NCBI GenBank assembly: GCA_963819845.1
Contig: CAWFXQ010000008.1
Span: 186,001-250,000 of the forward strand
Length of the DNA stretch: 64,000 nt
Direction: 5' to 3'
Source: DATAGF01 sp963819845
Lineage (GTDB): Bacteria > Actinomycetota > Thermoleophilia > Miltoncostaeales > Miltoncostaeaceae
In this document: one piece after another, positions 35,850 through 46,225 of the stretch
Numbering within the stretch: position 1 is the first letter of the stretch
Layout of the letters: every line of letters begins with the position of its first letter
Notes under the pieces: model-generated
The model's database searches: none
Told to the model about the DNA's origin: nothing
What the model saw: the letters and a program-made list of their open reading frames with translations, nothing else
Made by a program: the position numbers and the translations under genes

Positions 35850-38401
35850 TCCGGCTCGTCCTGCGCGGGCTGATGGCCCGCAAGCTGCGAACCGTCCTCA
35901 CCTCGATCGCGATCGTGCTCGGCGTGGCGATGGTGTCGGGCACCTTCATCCTCACCGACCAGATCAACGCGGCATTCGACGACATCTTCGAGACCGGGAA
36001 CTCGAAGATCGACGTCGTCGTCTCGCGCGAGACCGAGTTCGACACCTTCGAGGACGCCCTCCCGCCGCTGCCGGAGTCGTCGATCGCGCGGGTGGGCCGG
36101 GTCGAGGGCGTCCGCCTCGCCGAGGGCCAGATCCAGGCGAGCGGGCAGCTGGTGGTGGACGGCGACATCGTCGGCTCGCAGGGCGGGGCGCCGGCGATCG
36201 TGGTCTCGAACGTCAACCCCTCGATCAACCCCAACGTGGCCCTGGAGGGGCGGCTGCCCGAGAACCCCGGCGAGGTCGCGGTCATCAAGGACACGGCCGA
36301 CAGGGAGGACCTGACGGTCGGCCAGGACGGGATCGCCCTGGCCACCAAGATCGGCACCGAGCCCGTCAACCTGGTGGGGGTCTTCCGCTACGGCGACGTC
36401 GAGTCGATCGGCGGCGCCACCGTGGTGCTCACGACCTTCGCCGACGCCCAGCGCTGGTTCGACCGCGAGGGCCAGACGTCGATCGTCTTCGCGGCGGCGG
36501 AGGACGGGGTGTCGGCCACCCAGCTGCGCGACCGGGTGCGCAACGCCCTGCCGGCGGCCTTCAAGGTCGAGACGGCGCAGGAGAACGCCCAGGAGCAGAG
36601 CGACGAGGTCGGGGGCGAGATCTCGAGCTTCCTCACCCCGGCCCTGCTCGCGTTCGCCGGCGTCGCCCTGTTCGTGGGCGCCTTCATCATCTTCAACACC
36701 TTCTCGATCACGGTCGCGCAGCGGGTGCGCGAGTTCGGGATGGTGCGGACCCTGGGCGCGACGCGCGGCCAGGTGCTGCGCAACGTCATCGGCGAGGCGC
36801 TGGTGATCGGGGTGCTCGCGTCCCTGATCGGGCTCGCCGTGGGCGTCGGCATCGCCCGCGGCATCCAGGCCCTCTTCGACGCGGTCGGCTTCGGCCTCCC
36901 CGCGGCGAGCATCGAGATCCAGCCGCGGACCGTGATCATTGCCCTCCTGGTGGGCGTGGTGGTGACGGTGCTCGCCTCGGTGGCGCCGGCGCTGCGGGCC
37001 ACCCGCGTGCCGCCCATCGCCGCCGTGCAGGAGGGCGCGGTGCTGCCGCCGGGCCGCTTCAGCCGCATCGCGCCCTACCTCGCGGGGGTCTTCGTGGTGC
37101 TCGGCATCCTCCTGTTCGTCTACGCGCTGTTCAGCGACCTCGGCGCGACCGAGGCGCTGCTGTTCCTCGCCATCGGGGCGCTCATCGTGTTCATCGGCGT
37201 GGGGATGCTGGCGCGCTTCCTGGTCAGGCCGCTCGCGAAGGCCATCGGTGCGCCGATCGAGGCCGCCACCGGCACCACCGGCCGGCTCGCCCGCGCCAAC
37301 GCCACCCGCAACCCGGCGCGCACCGCCGCGACCGCGGCCGCGCTGATGATCGGCGTCGGCCTGGTCACCTTCGTGGCCATCTTCGCCGCCGGGCTGAAGG
37401 AGTCGTTCACCGGCGCGATCGACCGCACCCTCCAGGGCGACCTCATCCTGCAGACCGACAACTTCGAGCCCTTCCCCGCGGCGGCCGAGCCGGTCGTGAA
37501 GGACACCCCGGGGGTCGAGGCGACCCAGTTCCTCCGCTTCCCCGAGATCCGGGCGACGCCGGGCGGCAGCCAGATCCTCAACACGATCGACCCGTCCACG
37601 GCCTCGCGCATCTTCGACTTCGACTGGCAGGGCGACGCCTCGGACGCGCTCTTCGCGCAGCTGGGCACCGACGGGGCGCTCATCGAGACCAACCTGGCCG
37701 GGTCGACCGGGCTGCGGACCGGCGACACCTTCACGGTCACCACCAACCGCGGGCGGAGCGGCGGCTTCACGGTGCTGGGCGAGTACCGCGACCCGGTGCT
37801 GTTCACGGGCATCACGGTGTCCGACGCCGCGGCGGACCGGCTCGGCGTGCCGCCCGAGCCGTCGGTGGGCGTGGTCGCCTTCGAGTCCGGCGTCGACGCC
37901 GAGGCGGTCCAGGCCGAGATCGACCGCAAGATCGAGGCGCAGTTCCCGGTGGTCAAGGTCCAGTCGAACGCCGAGTTCAAGGACGAGTTCGAGGGCCAGA
38001 TCGACCAGATCCTCGCCCTGCTCTACGCCCTGCTGGCGATCAGCCTGATCATCTCGCTGTTCGGGATCGTCAACGCCCTCGTGCTGTCGATCTACGAGCG
38101 CACGCGCGAGATCGGGATGCTGCGGGCCATCGGCACCACCCGCCGCCAGATGCGCGCCATCGTCCGCTACGAGAGCATCATCACCGCCGTCATCGGCGGG
38201 GTCCTGGGGATCGTGATCGGCGTCATCTTCGCCTGGATCCTCACCAAGGGCCTCGAGGAGGAGGGCATCCGCTTCTCCCTGCCGATCGTGACCTTGGTCA
38301 TCTTCCTCGTGCTCGCCGTGCTGGCCGGCGTGCTGGCGGCGGTCCTGCCGGCCCGGCGGGCCGCCCGGCTCAACCCCCTGGAGGCCCTCCACCACGAGTG
38401 A
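35846..38401 (+). CDS. Large FtsX-domain ABC permease (MacB-like exporter)
   Basis: An 851-residue permease with eight or more helices. An N-terminal helix (LTSIAIVLGVAMVSGTFIL) anchors a large extracytoplasmic domain (about 45-250). An FtsX domain follows (about 250-385), then a central helix pair, a second extracytoplasmic domain (about 500-700) and a second FtsX domain ending LPARRAARLNPLEALHHE. The duplicated layout fits large actinobacterial exporters related to MacB/LolC that use mechanical transmission. It overlaps the ATPase by GTGA. Cargo (lipid, peptide or drug) is unknown. Confidence 0.92.
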   Translation: MIRLVLRGLMARKLRTVLTSIAIVLGVAMVSGTFILTDQINAAFDDIFETGNSKIDVVVSRETEFDTFEDALPPLPESSIARVGRVEGVRLAEGQIQASGQLVVDGDIVGSQGGAPAIVVSNVNPSINPNVALEGRLPENPGEVAVIKDTADREDLTVGQDGIALATKIGTEPVNLVGVFRYGDVESIGGATVVLTTFADAQRWFDREGQTSIVFAAAEDGVSATQLRDRVRNALPAAFKVETAQENAQEQSDEVGGEISSFLTPALLAFAGVALFVGAFIIFNTFSITVAQRVREFGMVRTLGATRGQVLRNVIGEALVIGVLASLIGLAVGVGIARGIQALFDAVGFGLPAASIEIQPRTVIIALLVGVVVTVLASVAPALRATRVPPIAAVQEGAVLPPGRFSRIAPYLAGVFVVLGILLFVYALFSDLGATEALLFLAIGALIVFIGVGMLARFLVRPLAKAIGAPIEAATGTTGRLARANATRNPARTAATAAALMIGVGLVTFVAIFAAGLKESFTGAIDRTLQGDLILQTDNFEPFPAAAEPVVKDTPGVEATQFLRFPEIRATPGGSQILNTIDPSTASRIFDFDWQGDASDALFAQLGTDGALIETNLAGSTGLRTGDTFTVTTNRGRSGGFTVLGEYRDPVLFTGITVSDAAADRLGVPPEPSVGVVAFESGVDAEAVQAEIDRKIEAQFPVVKVQSNAEFKDEFEGQIDQILALLYALLAISLIISLFGIVNALVLSIYERTREIGMLRAIGTTRRQMRAIVRYESIITAVIGGVLGIVIGVIFAWILTKGLEEEGIRFSLPIVTLVIFLVLAVLAGVLAAVLPARRAARLNPLEALHHE

Positions 38402-38437
38402 GGGCCTCGGGTGGAGCTGTGGACCCGGGACGGGCGG

Positions 38438-39646
38438 CTACGGGACTCGGCCGAGCGTCTCGGCTGCGCGGGCGTCCCGTAGAGCCGTCCCCAGCGCCTC
38501 GAGCAGGCCGTCGAGGTCCTCGTCCTCGATCACGAGGGGCGGCAGGAAGCGCACCGTGCGGGCCGAGGTGTTGTTGACCAGGTAGCCGGCGGCGAGGAGC
38601 GCGCCGACGAGCTCGGCGGCCCGCGGCCGGGGGAGGTCGATGGCGCACATCAGGCCGCGGCCGCGGGCCGCGCTCGCCAGGCCGTCGGCGACGAGCCCCT
38701 CCAGGCCCGCGAGCAGCCGCGCGCCCTTGCGGCGGACGCCGTCCTGCAGCGCCGGGTCGTCCAGCACGCCGCACGACGCGAGGGCGGCCGCGCAGGCCAG
38801 CGGGCCGGCCGCGAACGTCGAGCCGTGGTCGCCGGGCTGCAGCACCGCGTCGTGCTCGGGGCGGGCGACCACCGCCCCGATGGGAACGCCGCCGCCCAGG
38901 CTCTTGGCCAGCATCATCACGTCCGGGACGACTCCGGCCTCCTGGTAGGCGAACAGCGGGCCCGTGCGGCTGAGGCCGGTCTGGATCTCGTCGACCAGCA
39001 GCAGCGCACCGTGGCGGTCGGCCACCTCGCGGGCGAGCCGCAGCATCTCGAGCGGGACCGGCTGCACCCCGATCTCGCCCTGCACGATCTCCAGCACGAC
39101 GGCGCAGGTCCGCGGCCCGACGGCCGCCTCCAGGCTCTCCAGGTCGTCGCGCTCGACGTGGCGCACGCCGGGCACGAGGGGGGCGAAGGGCTCCTGCTTG
39201 GCCGGCTGGCCGGTCATCGACAGGGCGCCGTAGGTGCGGCCGTGGAAGCCGTCCACCAGCGCCACGACCTCGGGGCGCTGCGGGCCGCCGCGCTTGCGGG
39301 CCAGCTTGAGGGCGGCCTCGCTGGCCTCGGCGCCCGAGTTGCAGAAGAACACCCGCCCGCCCAGGGACCGGTCGCGGATCCACTCTGCGAGCGCGATCAT
39401 CGGCTCGGTGTAGTAGAGGTTGGAGACGTTGATGAGGCGGCCCGCCTGCGCGGCGATGGCCGCCACCACGGCCGGGTGGCAGTGGCCGACGTTGTTCATC
39501 GAGATCCCCGCCATGCAGTCAACGTAGCGCCGGCCGTCGCCGTCGAACAGCGCGGCGCCCTCGCCGCGCACGAACTCCACCTGCTGGCGCCGGTAGGTCG
39601 GCATCAGCGCGGCGGCCTCCCGCTGCACGGTGAGCTCGTCGATCAC
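38438..39646 (-). CDS. argD: Acetylornithine aminotransferase
   Basis: A 402-residue class-III PLP aminotransferase converting N-acetylornithine and 2-oxoglutarate. Key segments are DCMAGISMNNVGH, FFCNSGAEASEAALKLAR (phosphate contacts), LVDEIQTGLSRTG and the PLP lysine in LAKSLGGGVPIGAV. The GTG start overlaps the argB stop by GTGA, and it is the last gene of the infC-arg superoperon. A convergent, 36-bp gap separates it from the exporter permease. Confidence 0.95.
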   Translation of the reverse strand: MIDELTVQREAAALMPTYRRQQVEFVRGEGAALFDGDGRRYVDCMAGISMNNVGHCHPAVVAAIAAQAGRLINVSNLYYTEPMIALAEWIRDRSLGGRVFFCNSGAEASEAALKLARKRGGPQRPEVVALVDGFHGRTYGALSMTGQPAKQEPFAPLVPGVRHVERDDLESLEAAVGPRTCAVVLEIVQGEIGVQPVPLEMLRLAREVADRHGALLLVDEIQTGLSRTGPLFAYQEAGVVPDVMMLAKSLGGGVPIGAVVARPEHDAVLQPGDHGSTFAAGPLACAAALASCGVLDDPALQDGVRRKGARLLAGLEGLVADGLASAARGRGLMCAIDLPRPRAAELVGALLAAGYLVNNTSARTVRFLPPLVIEDEDLDGLLEALGTALRDARAAETLGRVP

Positions 39647-40542
39647 GCCGTGATCTTGGTGCCGATGCCGGCCTCGGTGAAGATCTCCACCAGCACGGAG
39701 TGCGGCACGCGCCCGTCGATCACCTGCACGGCCTCGACGCCCGACTCGATGGCGTCGGCGATCGCCGCCAGCTTGGGGAGCATCCCCGCCGCCGCGGCCC
39801 CCGACTCCGCCATCTCCCGGATGTCGGCCAGCCGGCACTCGCTGACCAGGCTCGCGGGGTCGTCGGGGTCGCGCAGGATGCCCTCGACGTCGGTGAGGAA
39901 GATCGCCCGCCGCGCCCCCAGGGCGGCGGCGAGGCGGCCGGCCACGGTGTCGGCGTTGATGTTGTAGCTCTGGCCGTCGGCGTCGACCCCGACCGACGCC
40001 ACCACCGGGACGAAGTCGGAGAGGCGCTCGAGCACCCGGGTGTCGATCTCCGCCACCTGGCCGACGAAGCCCAGGTCGGCGTCGGGGCTCGACGCCTTCC
40101 GGGCCACGATCAGGCCGCCGTCGTCCCCTGCGAGCCCGACGGCCGACACGCCCGCGACGTGCAGTTGCGCGACGATCTCCTTGTTGATCTTGCCCACCAG
40201 CACCATCTTCACCAGCTCCATCGTGGGCGCGTCCGTCACCCTCAGCCCCTGGACGAAGCGCACCTCCAGGCCCAGCCGGTCGGCGTAGCGGGAGATGTCC
40301 GGCCCGCCGCCGTGGACGATCACGGGGTTCATGCCCACGAGCTTGAGCAGGGCCACGTCGCGGGCGAAGGAGGCCTTCAGCTCGGGGGTCGTCATAGCGG
40401 CGCCGCCGTACTTGATCACGATCGTCGCGCCCGCGAACTCCCGGATGTAGGGCAGCGCCTCGAGCAGGACCGCGATGCGCAGGGCGAAGTCGGCCCGCTC
40501 CGCGGCGGTCCGGGTGGCGGTCTGGGGCGCGTCCTGGGCCAT
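39643..40542 (-). CDS. argB: Acetylglutamate kinase
   Basis: A 299-residue amino-acid kinase. The phosphate loop IVIKYGGAAM, VIVHGGGPDIS, the substrate loop GLRVTDAPTMELVKMVL and the distal VDGQSYNINADTVAGRLA segment are typical. An ATG at 40542 is preferred; an upstream GTG at 40563 would add seven residues. It phosphorylates N-acetylglutamate and is usually the arginine-inhibited step. Spaced 42 bp from argJ and coupled to argD. Confidence 0.96.
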   Translation of the reverse strand: MAQDAPQTATRTAAERADFALRIAVLLEALPYIREFAGATIVIKYGGAAMTTPELKASFARDVALLKLVGMNPVIVHGGGPDISRYADRLGLEVRFVQGLRVTDAPTMELVKMVLVGKINKEIVAQLHVAGVSAVGLAGDDGGLIVARKASSPDADLGFVGQVAEIDTRVLERLSDFVPVVASVGVDADGQSYNINADTVAGRLAAALGARRAIFLTDVEGILRDPDDPASLVSECRLADIREMAESGAAAAGMLPKLAAIADAIESGVEAVQVIDGRVPHSVLVEIFTEAGIGTKITA

Positions 40543-40584
40543 CGGCGCCGGATGGTGACACACCCGGGCCGGCGCCGAAGGCGC

Positions 40585-41806
40585 TCAGGTGTGGTATTCG
40601 GCGTTCACCGTGACGTAGCCGTGGGTGAGGTCGCAGGCCCACAGCTCGGCGGCGGCGCGGCCCCGCCCGAGCGCGATCGTGAGGTCGTACTCCTCGCGCG
40701 CGAGCACCGGCAGGGCCTGCGCCGACGCGTAGGGGACGCCGTCGAACCGTCACCGCCGGCTCGGCGACGGGGCCCGGGGCGCCGGCCAGCGCCGCGCCCA
40801 CGGCCTGGCTGACCCGCCCCCAGTTGGGGTCGCGGCCGAAGATGGCGGCCTTCACCAGGGGCGAGTCGCCCACCGCCCGCGCGACGCGCTCGGCCTCGCC
40901 GGCGTCGCGCGCGCCCTCCACCACCACCCGCACCGCGTGCTCGGCGCCCTCTCCGTCGCGCACCATCTGGATCGCGAGCCAGCGGCACACGGCCGCCAGC
41001 GCCGCCCCGAGGCGGTCGCGGTCGGCGCCAGCGAGCTCCGGCCCGCCACCGCCCGCCATCACGATGAGCGTGTCGGAGGGGCTCATCTGCCCATCGACGC
41101 TGATGCGGTTGAACGACGCGGCCGCGGCGGCCGACGTCATGGCCTGGAGCTCGGGGGCCGCCACCCGGGCCGCGACCGTGATGTAGGCCAGCATCGTGGC
41201 CATGTTCGGGGAGATCATCCCGGCGCCCTTGGCGGCCGCCCCGATCACCGCGTCGCCGCCGGCGAGGGGCAGCCGGAACGCCCCGCCCTTGGGCGCGCGG
41301 TCGGTGGTGCAGATGGCGCGGCCAAAGTCGGGCCCCCCGCCGGGCGAGAGCGCGGCGAGCGCCGCGTCGATGCCGTGGCCCACCAGGCCCATGTCGAGGC
41401 GGTCGCCGATCGTGCCGGTGCTGCACACGGCGATCTGCTCCGGCCACAGGCCCAGGCCGGCGCCGGCCCGGAGCGCCATGGCGCCGGCGTCGACGAGACC
41501 GGGCGAGCCGGTGGCGGCGTTGGCCGACCCCGCGTTGACGACGACGGCCCGGATGGCCGAGCGGTCGAGGCCGCGGTTGTGCAGCACCGGCGCCGAGGGC
41601 AGGGCGCTGGTCGTGTCCACCAGCGCCGAGGCCACCGTGGCGTCCGCGACCAGGAGGGCCAGGTCGGGCGCGCCCGAGGCCTTCAGGCCGCAGGCGACGC
41701 CCGCGGCGCGGAAGCCGGGCGGGGTCGTCACCGACCCGTCCGGGACGGGCGCCAGGCCCTCGGGCGCGCGCAGCCAGTCGTCGCGGCCGACGGGCGGGAA
41801 CCGCAC
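40585..41806 (-). CDS. argJ: Bifunctional ornithine/glutamate N-acetyltransferase (apparent 1-base insertion)
   Basis: About 406 residues. It carries ACGLKASGAPDLALLVAD, the autoprocessing and catalytic Thr in KGAGMISPNMATML, and RISVDGQMSPSDTL. The enzyme moves acetyl groups between ornithine and glutamate. The first frame runs to VAEPAVTV and then breaks; after 40746 the continuing frame reads DGVPYASAQALPVLAREEYDL and ends AEYHT-stop at 40585. Deleting one A of the AA at 40745-40746 (plus strand) restores one ORF of the expected length. This is very probably a residual sequence error rather than a dead gene. Confidence 0.93.
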
Positions 41807-41811
41807 CGGGC

Positions 41812-42795
41812 TCAGAGGAGGCCCTCCGTCTCGGGCAGGCCCGCCATCAGGTTGAGGTTCTGGACCGCCTGGCCGGCCGCGCCCTTGCCGAGGTTGTCGA
41901 TCACGCCGAACAGGGTCACCCGGCCGCCCCGCGGGTCGGCCACCGGGCAGACCTGGGCGAAGTTGGTGCGCTGCACCGCCCGCATCCCGGGCGGCGCCTC
42001 GACCACCTCCACGAAGGGGTGGTCGGCGTAGAACGCCGCGTAGCGCTCCCGCAGGTCGTCGGGGTGGGGCGCGCCGCCGTCGGACAGGCGGGCGTAGCAG
42101 GTGGCCAGCAGCCCGCGATCGACCGGCACCAGGTGGGGCGTGAAGGTGACCTCCCGCCCCAGCTCCTGCTCGATCTCGGGCGCGTGGCGGTGGGCGTAGA
42201 CCTTGTAGGGGGTCACGTTGTCGGCCGCGCGGGAGTAGTGGACCGTCTCGGTGGGCGTCCGCCCGGCGCCGCTCACGCCGCTCTTGGCGTCGATGACCAC
42301 GTCCTCGACGGAGCCCGCCAGCGGCAGCAGGGCGAGCAGGGCGGCCTCGGGGTAGCAGCCCGGGTTCGCGACCAGCCGGGCGCCCCGGATGTCGTCGCGG
42401 TGGCGCTCGGGCAGCCCGTAGACCGCCTCGGCCAGCAGGTCCGGCCGCGGGTGCTCGAAGCCGTACACGGCCGGGTAGAGGACGGGGTCGCGCAGGCGGT
42501 GGTCGGCCGAGACGTCCAGCACGCGCGCGCCGCGGTCCACCAGGTCCGAGACCAGCGCCGCGGCCTCGGCGTGGGGGTAGCAGACCGCGACCAGGTCGCC
42601 GGCGTCGACGAGCTCCACGTCGGGGGCCTCCAGCCGCCGCTCGACCCGGTACTCGGGCGCGACCTCGACCAGGCGCCGGCCCGCGTCGCCCCGCGCCGTG
42701 ATCGCCCCCAACTCGAGAGCCGGGTGGCGGTCGACCAGCTCGGCCAGCTGCGCGCCGGCGAACCCCGCCGCCCCGAAGACGTGGACCCGGCTCAC
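41812..42795 (-). CDS. argC: N-acetyl-gamma-glutamyl-phosphate reductase
   Basis: A 327-residue NADP-dependent reductase. The N-terminus VHVFGAAGFAGAQLAELV is the dinucleotide loop; the catalytic Cys sits in VANPGCYPEAALLAL; the His is in the HAPEIEQEL segment. Length is normal. GTG 42795 overlaps the pheT stop by GTGA, so arginine synthesis is translationally coupled to phenylalanyl-tRNA synthetase. Only 5 bp lie between argC and argJ. Confidence 0.96.
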   Translation of the reverse strand: MSRVHVFGAAGFAGAQLAELVDRHPALELGAITARGDAGRRLVEVAPEYRVERRLEAPDVELVDAGDLVAVCYPHAEAAALVSDLVDRGARVLDVSADHRLRDPVLYPAVYGFEHPRPDLLAEAVYGLPERHRDDIRGARLVANPGCYPEAALLALLPLAGSVEDVVIDAKSGVSGAGRTPTETVHYSRAADNVTPYKVYAHRHAPEIEQELGREVTFTPHLVPVDRGLLATCYARLSDGGAPHPDDLRERYAAFYADHPFVEVVEAPPGMRAVQRTNFAQVCPVADPRGGRVTLFGVIDNLGKGAAGQAVQNLNLMAGLPETEGLL

Positions 42796-45218
42796 TCGCG
42801 CAGCCGGCCCCCGGCGGCCTCCAGCGCCGCGCGCACCCGGGCGACGGCGGCGTCGATCTCCTCGTCGGTGAGCGTGCGCCCGGGGTCGGCGAGCTCCATG
42901 CGCAGCGCCAGGCTCACGTGGCCCTCCCCCACCTGCTCGCCCGCGTAGCGGTCGAAGACGCGCACGGAGCGCACCAGGGGCGCCCCGGCCGCCCGCGCCG
43001 CCGCCACCAGGCCGGCGGCCGGCGTGCCCTCGGGCACGACCACCGCCAGATCGCGGGTCGAGACCGGCACGGTCAGCAGGTCCTCGTAGCCCGGCGGCCC
43101 CGCGGGCGCGGCCGCCGGCAGCGCGTCGAGGTCCAGCACGAGGGCCGCGACCGGTCCCGCCACGTCGAACTCCCGCAGCACGAGGGGGTGCACCTCTCCG
43201 GCCCAGGCGACCGGGGCGCCGCCCGCCACCAGGCGCGCCTGCCGCACCGGGTGGAAGTAGGGCGCCGAGTTCGGCTCGGGCTCGACCGCGACGCCGGCCG
43301 CGCCGGCGAGGGCCGTCGCCAGGCCGGTCGCGGCGTGGACGTCGGCCGGGCGGGGGGCGCTGCGCCAGCCCTCCGCGCCGGCCCGCCCCCACAGGACGGC
43401 GGCCAGGAAGCGGCGCTCGTCGGCGAGCCCGTCCTCGCGGGGCGCGTAGGTGCGGCCGATCTCGAACAGCCCGCCGTCGGCGCGCTGGTGGTGCTGGTTG
43501 CGGGCCACCGCGCGCAGGAGTCCCGGCAGCATCGACCGGCGCATGACGGCCATCTCGCCGCTCATCGGGTGCGCCAGCCGCACGACCTCGCGGCGCGGGT
43601 CGTCGCGCGCCATGCGCAGGGCGTCGGCGTCGGCCTCGGGGACGAAGTGGTAGGTGACCGCCTGCGAGAGCCCGAGGTCGGCCGCCAGCCGCTCCAGGCG
43701 GTGCTCGAGCGCCTGCGCCGGGCTGCGGCGGCCGCGGCCGGAGAAACGGGGCATCTCGGCCGGGATCGCGTCGAGGCCGTGGAGCCGCGCGATCTCCTCG
43801 ATGAGGTCGATCTCGCGCGTCAGGTCGCCGGCGCGCTCGAAGGGCACCCCCACCGTCAGCGCCTCCGCGCCGGCCTCCACGGTCGCGCAGCCCAGGCGGC
43901 CGAGGATCGCCTCCGACTCCTCCGGCGGCACCTCGACGCCGAGCACCCGGCCCACGCGCGCGTGGCGCACGGTCACCGGCCCCCGCACGGGCGCGGGAAC
44001 GAGCGCGTCGAGGGTCCCCGGCACCAGCCGCGCCCCGGCGAGCTCCACCAGCAGGCGGCTCGCGATGGCCATGGCCCGCGCCGGCAGCTCCCGCGGCAGG
44101 CGCTTCTCGAAGCGGGAGCTCGATTCGGTGCGCAGGCCGAGCGCCAGCGAGGTGTCGAGGATCGAGGGGCCGTCGAAGGTCGCCGCCTCCAGGAGCACCG
44201 TCGTCGTCGACTCCCCCACCTCGGCGAACCCGGCGCCGAAGATGCCGGCGATCACCGCCGGCCGGGCCGCGTCGGCGATGACGAGCATCGAGGGGTCGAG
44301 CGCCCGCTCCTGCCCGTCGAGGGTCACGATGCGCTCGCCCTCGCCGGCCCGGCGCGCGACCGCCCGCCGGCCCTCGAGGCGGTCGAGGTCGAAGGCGTGG
44401 AGCGGCTGGCCGGTGAGCAGCATGGCGTAGTTGGTGATGTCCACCACGTTGGAGATCGGGCGCATGCCGGCCGCCTCCAGGCGGTGGCGCAGCCATGCGG
44501 GCGAGGGGCCCGCGCGCACGTCGGTGAGGACCCGGGCCATGTAGCGCGGGCAGAGGTCGGGGTCGCGCACCTCCACGGCCGCGTGGTCCTCGACGCGCCC
44601 CGGCCCCTCGGCCGGGGGGTCGGACTCGTCGAGGGGCGCGAGCGGGGCGCCGGTCACGGCGTGCACCTCGCGGGCGACGCCGTAGATCGCCAGGCAGTCG
44701 GGCCGGTTGGAGGTGATCTCCAGCTCCAGCACGGTCTCCGAGAGCGGCAGCACCTCGGCCAGCGGGGTGCCGGCGGCGATGCCGTCCTCGAGCACGATGA
44801 TGCCGGCGGCGTCGTCGCCCAGCTGCAGCTCGGTCTCGGAGAGGATCATCCCGTTCGACTCCTCGCCGCGAAGCCGCGCCGCCTTCAATGGCGACTCGGC
44901 ACCCGGGAGCAGGGCGCCGGGCAGCGCGACCGCGACGGTCTGCCCTGAGGCCACGTTGGGCGCTCCGCAGACGATCTGGCGCGGCGCGCCGTCGCCCAGG
45001 TCCACGCGGCACACGCGCAGCCGGTCGGCGTTGGGGTGGGGTGCGGCGTCGAGCACCCGGCCCACGCGGAACGCGCCGAGGTTGCCGTTGCCCGCGGGCA
45101 CGCCCTGGTGGTGGATCGCCTCCACCAGCGTTCCGGTGCGCGAGAGCCGGGTCGCGAGCTCCTCCGGGGCGAGCCCGGGATCGACGTGGTCGCGCAGCCA
45201 CGAGAGCGGCACCCTCAC
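42792..45218 (-). CDS. pheT: Phenylalanyl-tRNA synthetase beta subunit
   Basis: An 808-residue beta chain. The order of domains is complete: an N-terminal EMAP/tRNA-binding part (NADRLRVCRVDLGDG), B3/B4 editing domain, B5 with its helix-turn-helix-like fold, the pseudocatalytic core (ISNVVDITNYAMLLTGQPLHAFD) and the C-terminal ferredoxin-fold anticodon domain. It works as an alpha2-beta2 enzyme with PheS. The GTG start overlaps the pheS stop (GTGA). Confidence 0.97.
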   Translation of the reverse strand: MRVPLSWLRDHVDPGLAPEELATRLSRTGTLVEAIHHQGVPAGNGNLGAFRVGRVLDAAPHPNADRLRVCRVDLGDGAPRQIVCGAPNVASGQTVAVALPGALLPGAESPLKAARLRGEESNGMILSETELQLGDDAAGIIVLEDGIAAGTPLAEVLPLSETVLELEITSNRPDCLAIYGVAREVHAVTGAPLAPLDESDPPAEGPGRVEDHAAVEVRDPDLCPRYMARVLTDVRAGPSPAWLRHRLEAAGMRPISNVVDITNYAMLLTGQPLHAFDLDRLEGRRAVARRAGEGERIVTLDGQERALDPSMLVIADAARPAVIAGIFGAGFAEVGESTTTVLLEAATFDGPSILDTSLALGLRTESSSRFEKRLPRELPARAMAIASRLLVELAGARLVPGTLDALVPAPVRGPVTVRHARVGRVLGVEVPPEESEAILGRLGCATVEAGAEALTVGVPFERAGDLTREIDLIEEIARLHGLDAIPAEMPRFSGRGRRSPAQALEHRLERLAADLGLSQAVTYHFVPEADADALRMARDDPRREVVRLAHPMSGEMAVMRRSMLPGLLRAVARNQHHQRADGGLFEIGRTYAPREDGLADERRFLAAVLWGRAGAEGWRSAPRPADVHAATGLATALAGAAGVAVEPEPNSAPYFHPVRQARLVAGGAPVAWAGEVHPLVLREFDVAGPVAALVLDLDALPAAAPAGPPGYEDLLTVPVSTRDLAVVVPEGTPAAGLVAAARAAGAPLVRSVRVFDRYAGEQVGEGHVSLALRMELADPGRTLTDEEIDAAVARVRAALEAAGGRLRE

Positions 45219-46225
45219 GCGAACTGCTCCAGGAAGCGCAGGTCGTTCTCGTACATGAGCCGCAGGTCGGGCACCCCGAAGCGGATCATGGCGATGCGGT
45301 CGAGACCCCAGCCGAACGCGAAGCCGGTGAAGCGCTCGGGGTCGATGCCGCAGGCGGTCAGCACGTTCGGGTCAACCATCCCGGCGCCCGCCAGCTCCAG
45401 CCACCCGGGCCGCCCGGACCTGTCGACGTACGACACCTGGACGTCGACCGAGGGCTCGGTGAACGGGAAGAAGTGCGGCTGCAGGACGATCTCGCGGTCG
45501 GCGCCCAGGAGCTCGCGCGCGAAGTGCAGCATCGTCCCCTTGAGGTGGGCCATCGTGAGGCCCTCGTCCACGGCCAGGCCCTCCATCTGCGCGAACTGCG
45601 GCGAGTGGGTGGCGTCAACGTCGTCGCGGCGGTAGACCCAGCCCGGCGCCACGACGTAGACCGGCGGCGACTGCTCCTGCAGGGCCCTCACCTGCACCGG
45701 GGAGGTCTGGCTGCGCAGCAGCCGGTCGGGGCGGCCCTCGAGGTAGAAGTTGTCGCTGGACGAGCGCGCGGGGTGGCCCTCGGGCGTGTTGAGGGCCGTG
45801 AAGTTGTGCCACTCGGTCTCGACCTCGGGCCCGTCGGCGATGGCGTACCCGAGGGCCAGGAAGATGTCCTCCATCTCCCGGCGGATCTGCGTGATCGGGT
45901 GCAGCGCCCCCCGGGGGTGGGGGTCGCCCGGGAGGGTGACGTCGGTGGTGTCGCGCTCCAGCGCCTCCCCGAGCTCCTCGGCCTCGAGCTCGGCCTCGCG
46001 CGCCGCCAGGGCCGCCTCCACCGCCGCGCGCGCCGCGTTGGCCGCGCGGCCGGCCGGGCCGCGCTCCTGCGGCGGCAGCGACCCGATGCCGGCCAGCGCC
46101 GCCGCCAGGGGGCTGCGGCGGCCGGTGTGCGCCACCCGGGCCGCCTCGAGCTCCGACAGGTTGCGTGCGCGAGCAACGGCCTCGAGCGCCTCGCGCTCGA
46201 CCCCTGCGAGATCCCCGGTGCTCAT
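45215..46225 (-). CDS. pheS: Phenylalanyl-tRNA synthetase alpha subunit
   Basis: A 336-residue class-II catalytic chain. The N-terminal coiled coil is followed by motif 1 (HPITQIRREMEDIFLALGYAI), motif 2 (PVYVVAPGWVYRRDDVD...HSPQFAQMEG) and motif 3 (GFAFGWGLDRIAMIRFGV). Full length and all three motifs are intact. It overlaps the upstream methyltransferase gene by ATGA. Confidence 0.97.
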   Translation of the reverse strand: MSTGDLAGVEREALEAVARARNLSELEAARVAHTGRRSPLAAALAGIGSLPPQERGPAGRAANAARAAVEAALAAREAELEAEELGEALERDTTDVTLPGDPHPRGALHPITQIRREMEDIFLALGYAIADGPEVETEWHNFTALNTPEGHPARSSSDNFYLEGRPDRLLRSQTSPVQVRALQEQSPPVYVVAPGWVYRRDDVDATHSPQFAQMEGLAVDEGLTMAHLKGTMLHFARELLGADREIVLQPHFFPFTEPSVDVQVSYVDRSGRPGWLELAGAGMVDPNVLTACGIDPERFTGFAFGWGLDRIAMIRFGVPDLRLMYENDLRFLEQFA